From an uncultured Oscillospiraceae bacterium (GTDB taxonomy: Bacteria > Bacillota > Clostridia > Oscillospirales > Ruminococcaceae): 64,000 bases of DNA. Positions 16,557-24,914 of this stretch are shown here, one piece after another. Below the pieces are notes generated by a model. That model saw nothing but the letters and a program-made list of their open reading frames with translations. It was not told the origin of the DNA and searched no databases. Position 1 is the stretch's first letter. Each line of letters opens with the position of its first letter. The stretch is from assembly GCA_949295465.1 (NCBI GenBank), contig CASFKY010000068.1, forward strand, positions 78,892 through 142,891, written 5' to 3'. A program made the translations under genes and the position numbers.

Positions 16557-17828
16557 TCAGAAGGTCTCCAGATAAGCCTCCACCAGATGGAGCCGCTCGG
16601 CAGGCAGGATGCCCTCCACCGCCACTCCTTCGGCCTGATATTCCTCGCTCAGCACGCTGCCCTCCCGGCGGAATACCTCCAACAGGGAAAGCCGGTCATA
16701 GGGCAAGAGCACCCGCACCCGGCGCACCCGGTTGCCCAGCTTTTCGTCCAGGGCCCGCAGCAGCTGGTCCAGCCCGCGGCCGGTACGGGCGCTGGTGAGC
16801 AGCACTGAGGGGTCAAAGGCCACGGCGCCGGCCAGGTCGGCCTTGTTGTACACCACCAGCCGGGGAATGTCCTGGCAGTCCAGATCGGCCAGCACCTGCT
16901 TTGTCACGGCAAGCTGCTCCTCCCGGGCGGGATCGGTGGCGTCGGCCACCATCACGATCACGTCCGCAAAGGCGGCCTCTTCCAGTGTGCTGCGGAAAGC
17001 CTGCACCAGGTGGTGGGGCAGCCGGCTCACAAAGCCCACCGTGTCCACCAAAATCACGTTCAGCCCCGAGGGCAGGCTCAGCTGCCGGGCGGTGGGGTCC
17101 AGGGTGGCGAAGAGCATATCCTTGGCCAGCACCGTGTCCTCGCCGCACAGGGCATTCATCAGGCTGGATTTGCCCACGTTGGTGTAGCCCACCAGGGCCA
17201 CCACCGGCACCCCGCTTTTCTGGCGGGCCCGCCGGTTTTCGCTCCGGCGTTTTTCCATCTCCCGCAGCCGCTCCTCCAGATTCTCAATGCGGCGGCGCAC
17301 ATGGCGGCGGTCCAGCTCCAGCTGGCTCTCGCCGCTGCCCCGGCGGGCGCCCGCCGTACCGCCGCCGCCGCCGCCCTGCCGGCTGAGCACCTGGCCCAGC
17401 CCTTGCAGCCGGGGCAGACGGTAGCACAGCAGGGCCAGCTCGGTCTGCAATTTGCCCTCGCCGGTCACCGCCCGGCTGCGGAAGATCTCCAGGATCAGCA
17501 TGGTGCGGTCGATCACCTCAATGCCCAGCGTGTCGCTCAGGTTGCGGATCTGGCTGCCGGTGAGCTCCCCGTCAAAGACGGCGGCCTCCGCCTCCAGGTT
17601 CAGGGCATAGAGCCGGGCCTCTTCCAGCTTGCCCGCCCCCAGCACGGTGCCCGCCTCGGGGGCGTCCCGCTTCTGGACGATCTGGGCCACCACTTCCATT
17701 CGGTTGGCCTGGGCCAGGGCGCTCAGCTCCTCCAGGCTGCGGTCCATGTCATACTGCCCCAGGTCCATCGCCAAAAGCAAAATTTTGGTAAAGGGGCGCT
17801 CTTTCTCAATTTCAAATTGTTCCCGCAT
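16557..17828 (-). CDS. hflX: GTPase HflX
   Basis: 423 residues from ATG 17828, preceded by CAGGAG at 8 bases. It has the N-terminal HflX domain (DRSLEELSALAQAN, GAGKLEEARLYALNL, DRTMLILEIFRSRA), a Gly-rich linker and coiled coil, and the G domain: VALVGYTNVGKSSL (P-loop), DTVGFVSRLPHHLV (G3), VYNKADL (G4). HflX is a ribosome-associated GTPase that splits stalled 70S ribosomes after stress. The linker contains a run of six Gly residues. The start overlaps the GNAT gene's end by 17 bases, so the two are co-translated. Confidence 0.95.
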   Translation of the reverse strand: MREQFEIEKERPFTKILLLAMDLGQYDMDRSLEELSALAQANRMEVVAQIVQKRDAPEAGTVLGAGKLEEARLYALNLEAEAAVFDGELTGSQIRNLSDTLGIEVIDRTMLILEIFRSRAVTGEGKLQTELALLCYRLPRLQGLGQVLSRQGGGGGGTAGARRGSGESQLELDRRHVRRRIENLEERLREMEKRRSENRRARQKSGVPVVALVGYTNVGKSSLMNALCGEDTVLAKDMLFATLDPTARQLSLPSGLNVILVDTVGFVSRLPHHLVQAFRSTLEEAAFADVIVMVADATDPAREEQLAVTKQVLADLDCQDIPRLVVYNKADLAGAVAFDPSVLLTSARTGRGLDQLLRALDEKLGNRVRRVRVLLPYDRLSLLEVFRREGSVLSEEYQAEGVAVEGILPAERLHLVEAYLETF

Positions 17829-18420
17829 GGTCTTGCTCCTGTAAGGCGGCGGTGAGGGTGCGGCCATAGACCCGGCACTCCATCTCGCTGCCGTCGTATT
17901 TGGTGTAACAGGCGGTGTGATCCGCCCTGAAGCCCGCTTTTTCCAGCAGCCGGGCCGCAGCCTGGTTTTCCAGGCAGCAGCAGGCGCCCAGAAAATCCGC
18001 CCCCAGCCCCTGCCAGAACCGGCACAAAAGGGCCAAAGCCTCTTCCCCCAGCCCCTGGCCCCAGGCGGCGGGAGAAAGGCAGAGCCCTGCCTCCCAGGGG
18101 CTGAGGGAGGGGGAGGGGGCAAAATGTACCCAGTCGGCGCGCTTTGCCTGCCCCCGGTAGAGGCTGGCCGAGCCCAGCAGCCGGCCGCTGGATCGGTCGG
18201 TCACCGCCCACTGGTAGAACTCCGGGTCGGGGTACTGGCTCATCCAGAACCAGATCCACTCGGCGCTCTCGGCCCAGGTGCGGTGGGCCTGCCAGCGCAG
18301 CCAGCGCACCGCCCGGGGCTGGCCGGCCCAGCCCTCAAACATGGGCCGGGCGTCGTCCAGGATAAAGGGGCGCAGCAAAAGCCGGCGGCTGGCCAAAGGC
18401 CGGGTGCCGGTGTGTCGCAT
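17812..18420 (-). CDS. GNAT N-acetyltransferase, RimJ/RimL type
   Basis: 202 residues. It begins with TRPLASRRLLLRPFILDDA, the usual start of RimJ/RimL-like enzymes, followed by IGSASL-type strand sequence (GRLLGSASLYRG) and the acetyl-CoA pyrophosphate loop WGQGLGEEAL, then NQAAARLLEKAGF. The substrate cannot be deduced. It is the first gene of a two-gene unit with hflX. Confidence 0.88.
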   Translation of the reverse strand: MRHTGTRPLASRRLLLRPFILDDARPMFEGWAGQPRAVRWLRWQAHRTWAESAEWIWFWMSQYPDPEFYQWAVTDRSSGRLLGSASLYRGQAKRADWVHFAPSPSLSPWEAGLCLSPAAWGQGLGEEALALLCRFWQGLGADFLGACCCLENQAAARLLEKAGFRADHTACYTKYDGSEMECRVYGRTLTAALQEQDHAGTI

Positions 18421-18596
18421 GGGGCCTGCCTCCCTTGCAAGGGGCCCGAAAACCCCTGAAATTACCGATATTGTACCCCGGAACGAGGGAACCTGTCAAA
18501 CCGTGGCCCGGGCAGAGCGGAAAGGGAAAAAGGAGAGAAAACTCCATTAAAATTCTGCAAAAGTTGGCCGGTAGGGCAGAAAAAATACCCTGGATA

Positions 18597-18605
18597 TGTT
18601 ATACT
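18597..18605 (+). promoter_or_regulatory. Extended -10 promoter before kdpD
   Basis: TGTTATACT carries the TG extension but no good -35; it is about 57 bases before the ATG at 18662. Confidence 0.5.
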
Positions 18606-18661
18606 TCCCCCTGAGAGAGGGATTTTATCAGCGCCGGCAGGGCCGGCGGGAGGGAGGAAAG

Positions 18662-20578
18662 ATGGAGACACCGCATGTGCTGACCTGCCTGTCCGGCTCG
18701 CCGGCCAACCAAAAAGTGGTGCGGCTGGCCGCCAGCCTGGCCCAGGGCATAGGGGGGATGTTCACCGCCCTCTATGTGGAGCCTGCCTCCGGCGGGCTGC
18801 CCAAGGGGCAGAGCGCCGAGGTGTTGCAGGAGAATATCCTGCTGGCGGAACAGCTGGGGGCCCATGTGGCCACAGTGTACGGGGGCGACATGGCCACCCA
18901 GGTGGCGGAGTACGCCCGGCTCAGCGGGGTGAGCCATATTGTGCTGGGGCGCAGCGGCCGGCTCCACTTTTTTCGAAACGCCCCTCAGGACCGGCTGGCC
19001 CGGATGGCGCCGGAGATCCAGCTCTGCGTGGTGCCCTACAGCGAAAAAGAGGACGACCCCCTGGAATTGCCCTCAGTGTCCCGTCCCCACATCTCCTGGC
19101 CGGATACCGGCCGCTGCCTAGGGGTAGTGCTGCTGTGCACCCTGCTGGGCGGGATTTTGGGGGAGATGGGGCTGGAAATGACCATCATCGGCCAGGTGTA
19201 CATTCTGGGCGTGCTGGCCATCGGCGTGCTCACTACCGGCTGGGTCTACGGCCTGATGGGGCCGCTGCTCAGTGCCCTGGCCTTCACCTTTATCTATGTG
19301 CCGCCCCTATTCTCCTTCCGATATGTGGCCCCCGGCTACCCGGTGACCTTTGTGGTCATGCTGGGGGTGGGTCTTATCACCAGCAATTTCACCCTGCGGG
19401 TGCGTGGGCAGGCCCTCACCGCCGCCGACAAGGCCTGGCGCACCGAGGTGCTGCTGAGGCATGCGGCCCTTTTGCAGCGGGCCTCCAGCCCCACCGAGGC
19501 GCTGGACACCCTCTGTGCCCAGCTGGAAAAGCTGGTGGCCGGCAAGGTCACCTGGTATCAGCCCGATGAGGCGGGAGAGCTGGCCGGCCCCAAAGAAGAT
19601 GACAACGAGCGGGAGGCCGCCCTCTGGGCCTGGCAGCACCGCAGTGCCGCCGGCGCTACCACCGGCATCCGGCCCGAGGCCGAGCGGCTGTATCTGCCGG
19701 TGATGGGCCAGCGGGAAACCTACGCGGTGGTGGGGCTGAACCTGGACAAAAAGCGCCTGCCGGAACCCTTTGTGCGCAATCTGCTGGGGGCGATGGTGGC
19801 CCAGTGCGGCCTGGCGCTGGAGAAGTACTCGGTGGAAAAGGACCGGGATGCTGCCCAGCGCAAGGCCGAGCAGGAAAAGCTGCGCTCCAATCTGCTGCGC
19901 TCCATCTCCCATGACCTGCGCACCCCACTCACCAGCATCTGCGGCAGCGCGGGCATCCTGCGGGAGAACGGTGAAGCCCTGAAAGAAGAGCGGCGCAAAG
20001 AACTTTACAACGATATTTATGACGATGCCCTCTGGCTGATCGATCTGGTGGAAAACCTATTGGCAGTGACCCGCATCGAAAACGGCACCATGCAGTTGAA
20101 CATGGAGCCCCAGCTGGTGGAGGATATTTTTGCCGAGGCCACCGAGCATCTGGACAGGCACGCCGGAGAGCATGTGATCGAGACCCGCCTGCCCGAAGAA
20201 CTGCTGATGGCTGAGATGGACAGCCGTCTCATTGTGCAGGTGCTGGTAAACCTTTTGAACAACGCCATCAAATACACCCCCAAGGGCTCCCACATCCTGC
20301 TCACCGCTCGCAGCGAGGGGGAATGGGTGCGCTTTGCGGTGGCGGACGACGGGCCCGGCATCCCCGAGGAAGAACGGGGAAAGCTGTTTGAGATGTTTTA
20401 CACCGCCGGCAAGCGACGAGGCGACAGCCGCCGCGGCCTGGGTCTGGGCTTGAGCCTCTGCCGCTCCATTGTGCGGGCCCACGGCGGAGAGATCACCATG
20501 GAGCCCAACCAGCCCCATGGCTCCATATTCACCTTTACACTCAAGAGAGAGGAGGCGGCCGACCTTGAGCCTGCTTGA
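18662..20578 (+). CDS. KdpD-type sensor histidine kinase, short form without the N-terminal KdpD domain
   Basis: 638 residues from ATG 18662 (AGGGAGGAAAG just upstream). Residues 1-140 are a universal-stress-protein-like domain (HVLTCLSGSPANQKVVRLA, later GVSHIVLGRSG). Then come four transmembrane helices of the DUF4118 type (about 160-260), a GAF-like linker, the HisKA motif RSISHDLRTPLTSICGSAG with the phospho-His, and an ATPase domain with NLLNNAIKYTP, ADDGPGIPEE and GLGLGLSLC. Full KdpD proteins are ~900 residues and begin with a Walker-A-containing domain, which is missing. The response regulator overlaps its end by 14 bases. Confidence 0.85.
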   Translation: METPHVLTCLSGSPANQKVVRLAASLAQGIGGMFTALYVEPASGGLPKGQSAEVLQENILLAEQLGAHVATVYGGDMATQVAEYARLSGVSHIVLGRSGRLHFFRNAPQDRLARMAPEIQLCVVPYSEKEDDPLELPSVSRPHISWPDTGRCLGVVLLCTLLGGILGEMGLEMTIIGQVYILGVLAIGVLTTGWVYGLMGPLLSALAFTFIYVPPLFSFRYVAPGYPVTFVVMLGVGLITSNFTLRVRGQALTAADKAWRTEVLLRHAALLQRASSPTEALDTLCAQLEKLVAGKVTWYQPDEAGELAGPKEDDNEREAALWAWQHRSAAGATTGIRPEAERLYLPVMGQRETYAVVGLNLDKKRLPEPFVRNLLGAMVAQCGLALEKYSVEKDRDAAQRKAEQEKLRSNLLRSISHDLRTPLTSICGSAGILRENGEALKEERRKELYNDIYDDALWLIDLVENLLAVTRIENGTMQLNMEPQLVEDIFAEATEHLDRHAGEHVIETRLPEELLMAEMDSRLIVQVLVNLLNNAIKYTPKGSHILLTARSEGEWVRFAVADDGPGIPEEERGKLFEMFYTAGKRRGDSRRGLGLGLSLCRSIVRAHGGEITMEPNQPHGSIFTFTLKREEAADLEPA

Positions 20579-21308
20579 AAAAACACCCCGCATCCTGGTG
20601 GTGGAGGACGATAAGGCCATCCGCAATTTGATCATCACCACCCTGGAGACCCAGGGCTATCAGTACAGTACTGCGGCCAACGGGTCCCAGGCGCTGCTGG
20701 AGGCAGCGTCCAGCCGGCCCGATGTGCTGCTGCTGGATTTGGGCCTGCCCGATATGGACGGGGTGGAGATCATCCGCAAGATCCGGGGCTGGAGCGAGAT
20801 GCCCATCCTGGTGGTGTCGGCCCGCAGTGAGGACCGGGACAAGGTGGAGGCTCTGGACGCAGGCGCGGACGACTACCTCACCAAACCCTTCAGCGTGGAC
20901 GAGCTGCTGGCCCGGCTGCGGGTGGCCCTGCGCCGGGTGAAGAAAGAGGCCGACCGGGCCAGCCGCCCGGAGGAAAAAATCTACCGCAACGGAGAGCTGA
21001 CCATCGATTATGAGGCCGGCGTGGCCCGCCGCAGCGGCCAGGAGCTGCACCTCACCCCCATGGAATACAAGCTGCTCTGCCTGCTGGCCCGCAACACCGG
21101 CAAGGTGCTGACCCAGAACTATATCCTGCGGGAGATCTGGGGCCTGGTGCTGGCCTCGGACACCTCCTCTTTGCGGGTGTTTATGGCAACGCTGCGCAAA
21201 AAGATCGAGCCCTGCCCGGCAAAACCCATCTATATCCAGACCCGGGTGGGCATTGGATATAGAATGACCTGGGTGGAGCGCCAGGAGGAGTCGGAAGAAG
21301 AAAACTGA
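20565..21308 (+). CDS. KdpE-like OmpR-family response regulator
   Basis: 247 residues from a TTG start, 9 bases after GGAGG and 14 bases inside kdpD. The receiver domain has Asp15/Asp16 in VVEDD, the phospho-acceptor Asp58 in LLLDLGLPDMDG, and Lys in YLTKPFS. The C-terminal winged helix has LTPMEYKLLCLLARN and RVGIGYRM. KdpE normally turns on the kdpFABC potassium pump, but no kdp structural gene is in the window; the next gene is an Nramp-fold transporter after a terminator and a separate promoter. Confidence 0.88.
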   Translation: MSLLEKTPRILVVEDDKAIRNLIITTLETQGYQYSTAANGSQALLEAASSRPDVLLLDLGLPDMDGVEIIRKIRGWSEMPILVVSARSEDRDKVEALDAGADDYLTKPFSVDELLARLRVALRRVKKEADRASRPEEKIYRNGELTIDYEAGVARRSGQELHLTPMEYKLLCLLARNTGKVLTQNYILREIWGLVLASDTSSLRVFMATLRKKIEPCPAKPIYIQTRVGIGYRMTWVERQEESEEEN

Positions 21309-21325
21309 AAACAGACAGGACCCGC

Positions 21326-21382
21326 AAAAGCGGCGGGCCGGCAAGAGGCGAAGAGCCTTTTGGCCGGCCCGCCGCTTTTTTG
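21326..21382 (+). terminator. Terminator after the KdpDE-like operon
   Basis: A 17-bp stem (21326-21342 with 21363-21379) with a 20-base loop and a T-rich tail. Confidence 0.85.
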
Positions 21383-21596
21383 ATGAATTTTGAAAAGAAA
21401 GGAAAAAGAGACGAAAATTTTGTAAAAAACAGAAAACCTCAAAAAAGAAAATGCAGAAAAAATAAAATAAAGAAATCATAAAAATATGCTTTAAAATTTT
21501 TTGAAAAAGAATGGCGATACAGCGCGCTTATAAAAAATTTTTTCTGCTCTTCTGCACGGACAAAACCTCTTTTGGTCAGAGCGAAATTGAATATTC
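21383..21596. other. A+T-rich intergenic stretch without a recognised gene
   Basis: About 210 bases of A-rich sequence between the terminator and the promoter of the Nramp gene. I see no reading frame with a ribosome-binding site. An imperfect CodY-box-like sequence at 21495-21509 matches about 12 of 15 positions, which is not convincing in such composition. Confidence 0.5.
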
Positions 21597-21625
21597 TTGA
21601 CGTTTTGTGAAGTAAGCGGTACAAT
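21597..21625 (+). promoter_or_regulatory. Promoter of the Nramp-like/pxp cassette
   Basis: TTGACG, 17 bp, TACAAT. Transcription should start near 21632, leaving a leader of about 100 nt. Confidence 0.75.
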
Positions 21626-21659
21626 GCCTTCATTCACAAGTTCTTAACAGATGCGAGGT

Positions 21660-21709
21660 CAGCCGGAGGGCCGGCTGGGAGAGGGGAAAAACAGCAGCGA
21701 TGCTGTTTT
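21660..21709 (+). promoter_or_regulatory. Structured 5' leader with two hairpins
   Basis: Hairpin 1 has a 7-bp stem (21660-21666 with 21671-21677). Hairpin 2 has a 9-bp stem (21688-21696 with 21701-21709) with A4/T4 arms and a GCGA loop, so it resembles a short terminator. It could be an attenuator. It does not match the yybP-ykoY manganese riboswitch as I know it. Confidence 0.45.
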
Positions 21710-21735
21710 GATACATACAGAGGAGGAGAGTATTC

Positions 21736-22998
21736 ATGGAGAAAACCAGAAAGACCTTTTGGCAGAGAATCAAGAACATGGGACCCGGCGCCATTGTGAC
21801 GGCCGCTGTGGTGGGTCCCGGCACCGTCACATCCTGCGGGCTGGCGGGCTACAATTTCGGCTACAGTCTGGGCTGGGCGCTGCTGTTCAGCGTGGTGGCC
21901 ATGGCCATCATGCAGCGGATGACTTCCAAGATCGGTCTGGTGGCGGGCATCGGCCTGGCCGACGGCATCCGGGAGGCCTTCCGTCAGAGCCCCTGGCGGG
22001 TCCCGCTGAGCGTGCTGATCATCATCGCCATTTTCTGCGGCAACTGCGCCTATGAGGCGGGCAACATTGTGGGCGCCGCCACCGGCGTATCCATCATGTT
22101 CGGAGATCATCGGGTGATCTTCTGCCTCATCATCTCGGCGGCGGCGCTGGGGCTGGTGCTCACCGGCAGCATCAAGTACATCTCAAATGTGCTCACCGGC
22201 CTGGTGTTTCTGATGGCTGTGGTCTTTTTGATCACCGCCATCATTGTGAAGCCGGACCTGGGCGCTCTGATCACCGGCATGTTTGCTCCCACCCTGCCCA
22301 GCGGTGCCCAGCTCACCGCCATCGCCCTCATCGGCACCACCCTGGTGCCCTATTGCCTGTACCTGCACGCCTCCACCAGCGCCAGCAAAAAGGCCACGGA
22401 CCCGGATATGGACCTGGACGATGCCCTGGTGGACGCCGCCTATGACTCGGTGACCAACGCCATCCTCACTGCCGTCATCTCCATCAGCATCATGATCGTG
22501 GGTTGCAGCCTGGCGCTGCGGGGCGAGACTGTGGTGGCAGTCAACGATCTGGCCGCCGGCCTGGAGCCCCTGGCCGGCACCTGGGCCAAGGCCATCTTCG
22601 CATTGGGCATCTTTGCCGCCGGCATCAGCTCTGCTGCCACCGCGCCTCTGGCCGCCACCTATGTGATCACCGGCATCCTGGGCTGGAGCACCGATCTGCG
22701 GGATAAGAAATTCCGCATCATTGCCACGGTGGTCTTTGTGCTGGGCTGCGTGGTGGCCATCCTGGGCGGCACCCCCACCAGCATCATCACCATGGCTCAG
22801 GCCATCAACGGCATTGCGCTGCCCCTCAGCGTCTGCCTGGTGGTGTATGTGTCCTCCCGCTCGGCCATCCTGAAACAGTATGTGAATAAGGCCGTTTTGA
22901 ATGTGCTGGGCCTGCTGGTGCTGGTCATCACCCTGTTCATGGCCTACCGCACCTTTGTGGTGTACGCGCCCCAGATCGCTGCCTGGTTTGGTTTTTGA
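21736..22998 (+). CDS. Nramp-fold transporter without the canonical metal motifs (YcsG-like)
   Basis: 420 residues with about 11 hydrophobic helices; ATG follows GAGGAGGAG. The fold alignment is clear: GPGAIVTAAVVGPGTVTS in helix 1 and LIGTTLVPYCLYLHAS in helix 6. In true Mn/Fe Nramp proteins these read DPGN and MPH. Here they are GPGT (residues 27-30) and VPY (204-206), so the metal-coordinating Asp, Asn and Met are all gone. It is followed by pxpB, pxpC and a DUF1445 gene, the same company as Bacillus subtilis YcsG. I infer an organic substrate, for instance 5-oxoproline or a related amino acid, rather than a metal; this is unproven. Confidence 0.8.
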   Translation: MEKTRKTFWQRIKNMGPGAIVTAAVVGPGTVTSCGLAGYNFGYSLGWALLFSVVAMAIMQRMTSKIGLVAGIGLADGIREAFRQSPWRVPLSVLIIIAIFCGNCAYEAGNIVGAATGVSIMFGDHRVIFCLIISAAALGLVLTGSIKYISNVLTGLVFLMAVVFLITAIIVKPDLGALITGMFAPTLPSGAQLTAIALIGTTLVPYCLYLHASTSASKKATDPDMDLDDALVDAAYDSVTNAILTAVISISIMIVGCSLALRGETVVAVNDLAAGLEPLAGTWAKAIFALGIFAAGISSAATAPLAATYVITGILGWSTDLRDKKFRIIATVVFVLGCVVAILGGTPTSIITMAQAINGIALPLSVCLVVYVSSRSAILKQYVNKAVLNVLGLLVLVITLFMAYRTFVVYAPQIAAWFGF

Positions 22999-23141
22999 GC
23001 CGGGCACCTTTTGAAACCGGCCGGAATCTGCTATAATCTGGGTAGATCCCCACCGGCGGGCCCCTGGGGGCAATATCTCTAAAAAAGCGCCCCCAGGGAT
23101 GAATCTGCGGCGGGGCGTTCTCTTTTCAGAAAGGAAGAACC

Positions 23142-23870
23142 ATGATGGAAAAGGCCAAAATCCTCCTGGCGGGGGACAGCGCGGTCTCGGTGCAGTTCGG
23201 GGAAGCCATCGACCCGGAGATCTACGGCCGGGTGCGGGCCCTGAACGAAGACCTGAAGCGGGAGAAGATCCCCGGCGTCACCGAGGCCATCCCCACCTTC
23301 CGCAGCCTGATGGTCCAGTATGACCCCCGTCGGCTGCCCTATGAGCAGCTGCGCCAGCAGCTGGAAAACCGGCTGGAAAAGCTGGGCCGGGCCCAGCAGC
23401 CGCCCAAAAAGGTCATCACCATCCCGGTCTGCTTTGGCGGGGATTGGGGGGAGGACCTGGAAGGGGTGGCCCAATACCACGGCACCAGCCCCGAAGAGAT
23501 CGTGCGGCTGTTCTGTTCCGCCGAATTCCTCATCTACATGCTGGGCTTTACCCCCGGCTATCCCTATATCGGCGGGGTGCCCCAGGGCCTGGTCACCCCC
23601 CGGCTGGACTCTCCCCGGCTGAAGGTGCCGGCGGGGGCGGTGGGCATCGGCGGCGAGCAGCTGGGCATCTATCCCATCGAGTCGCCGGGAGGTTTCCGGC
23701 TGGTGGGCAACACCCCGGTGCGGCTCTATGATCCCCGGAATCTGGAGCACCCGGTGCTGCTGGAGGCGGGGGAGTACATCCGCTTTGTCTCCATCGGCCC
23801 GGAGGAATACCAGCGGATCCGCCGCCAGGTGGAAGAGGGCAGCTATCACTGCCAGATACAGGAGGGGTGA
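23142..23870 (+). CDS. pxpB: 5-oxoprolinase subunit B (KipI family)
   Basis: 242 residues. Conserved segments include GDSAVSVQFGEAIDPEI at the start, PTFRSLMVQYDP, IPVCFGGDWGEDLEGVA, YMLGFTPGYPYIGGVP and GAVGIGGEQLGIYPIESPGG, all diagnostic of the KipI/PxpB carboxyltransferase-like domain (subdomain C/D). With PxpA and PxpC it makes the ATP-dependent bacterial 5-oxoprolinase that returns 5-oxoproline to glutamate. Three bases separate it from pxpC. No pxpA (LamB/YcsF family) is present in the window. In B. subtilis the homologue was first described as the KinA inhibitor KipI. Confidence 0.92.
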   Translation: MMEKAKILLAGDSAVSVQFGEAIDPEIYGRVRALNEDLKREKIPGVTEAIPTFRSLMVQYDPRRLPYEQLRQQLENRLEKLGRAQQPPKKVITIPVCFGGDWGEDLEGVAQYHGTSPEEIVRLFCSAEFLIYMLGFTPGYPYIGGVPQGLVTPRLDSPRLKVPAGAVGIGGEQLGIYPIESPGGFRLVGNTPVRLYDPRNLEHPVLLEAGEYIRFVSIGPEEYQRIRRQVEEGSYHCQIQEG

Positions 23871-23873
23871 GCC

Positions 23874-24869
23874 ATGGGCATTTTGATTCAGAGGGGCGGC
23901 CCCCTCACCACCGTGCAGGACAGGGGCCGGGTGGGATACCAGAACCTGGGCTTTTCGGCTTCCGGCGCCATGGACCGGCGGGCATTGCGGCTGGCCAACC
24001 TGCTGCTGGACAATGACGAAAACGCCGCGGTGCTGGAGGCCACCATGGTGGGTCCCCAGTTTACCTTTGAAAGCCCCAACTGCTTTGTGCTCACCGGGGC
24101 GGATTTTTCGGCCGCCCTCAACGGCCGGATCCTGCGGACCAATCAGGTCTATGCCGCCGGCGCGGGGGATGTGGTGGAATTCCCCAAAGGGTTCCCCAGC
24201 CGGGGCGCCCGGGCCTATATCGGCTTTGCGGGCGGGCTGGACCTGCCCTTGCTGATGGGCAGCCGCTCTACCTATATAAAAGGAAAAATGGGCGGGCTGG
24301 AGGGCCGGGGCCTGAAAACCGGCGACCGGCTGGAATTCCTGGCCCCACGCCCACAGCTGCCCAACCTGGAAAAGCGGCATCTGGAAGAGGACTTTGAGGC
24401 GGTATACGGGGGCAGGCAGGTGACGCTGCGGGTGATCCTGGGCCCTCAGGAGGACTGCTTTACCCCCGAGGGGCTGGAGCTGTTTTTGAGCCAGCCCTAT
24501 CGGGTCACCCCCAACTCTGATCGGATGGGCAGCCGGCTGGATGGGCCGGTGATCCCCCACAAGGGCCGGTCGGACATCATTTCGGACGGCATCGCCTTCG
24601 GGGCCATCCAGGTGCCCAATGAGGGCAAGCCCATCATCTTGCTGGCCGACCGGCAGTCCACCGGCGGCTACACCAAGATCGCCAACGTGATCACGGTGGA
24701 CCTGCCCAAGGTGGCCCAGCGGATGGTGGGGGACGAGATCCGCTTTGAGGCGGTGAGCGTGAACCAGGCCCAGCAGTGGCTCTGCCAGGAGGCGGACGCC
24801 CTGGAGGCGGCCGCCGAAGCCTGGCGGCAGAAGCCCTCCTTCTGGAAACGGCTGCTGGGAGCAAAATAA
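23874..24869 (+). CDS. pxpC: 5-oxoprolinase subunit C (KipA family)
   Basis: 331 residues, normal family length. It starts with ILIQRGGPLTTVQDRGRVGYQ, continues with FSASGAMDRRALRLANLLL, and has YRVTPNSDRMGSRLDGP and LLADRQSTGGYTKIANVI, which are the carboxyltransferase domain (AHS2) signatures. It forms the heteromeric 5-oxoprolinase with PxpB and PxpA. It lies 3 bases after pxpB and 45 bases before the DUF1445 gene. Confidence 0.93.
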   Translation: MGILIQRGGPLTTVQDRGRVGYQNLGFSASGAMDRRALRLANLLLDNDENAAVLEATMVGPQFTFESPNCFVLTGADFSAALNGRILRTNQVYAAGAGDVVEFPKGFPSRGARAYIGFAGGLDLPLLMGSRSTYIKGKMGGLEGRGLKTGDRLEFLAPRPQLPNLEKRHLEEDFEAVYGGRQVTLRVILGPQEDCFTPEGLELFLSQPYRVTPNSDRMGSRLDGPVIPHKGRSDIISDGIAFGAIQVPNEGKPIILLADRQSTGGYTKIANVITVDLPKVAQRMVGDEIRFEAVSVNQAQQWLCQEADALEAAAEAWRQKPSFWKRLLGAK

Positions 24870-24914
24870 CTGTGATCCGCGCAATTTGCGCCCAAAAAAA
24901 GGAGGAAGAGCAAG

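Noticed and set aside
18421-18661. c-di-AMP (ydaO) riboswitch before kdpD
   Set aside because: No match to the conserved core could be seen in the leader.
21495-21509. CodY-box-like sequence upstream of the Nramp gene
   Set aside because: About 12 of 15 matches in very A+T-rich sequence can arise by chance, it lies 90 bases upstream of the promoter, and CodY is not certain in this lineage.
21632-21735. Manganese (yybP-ykoY) riboswitch before the Nramp-like gene
   Set aside because: The two hairpins do not show the conserved loops of that class, and the protein has lost its metal site.
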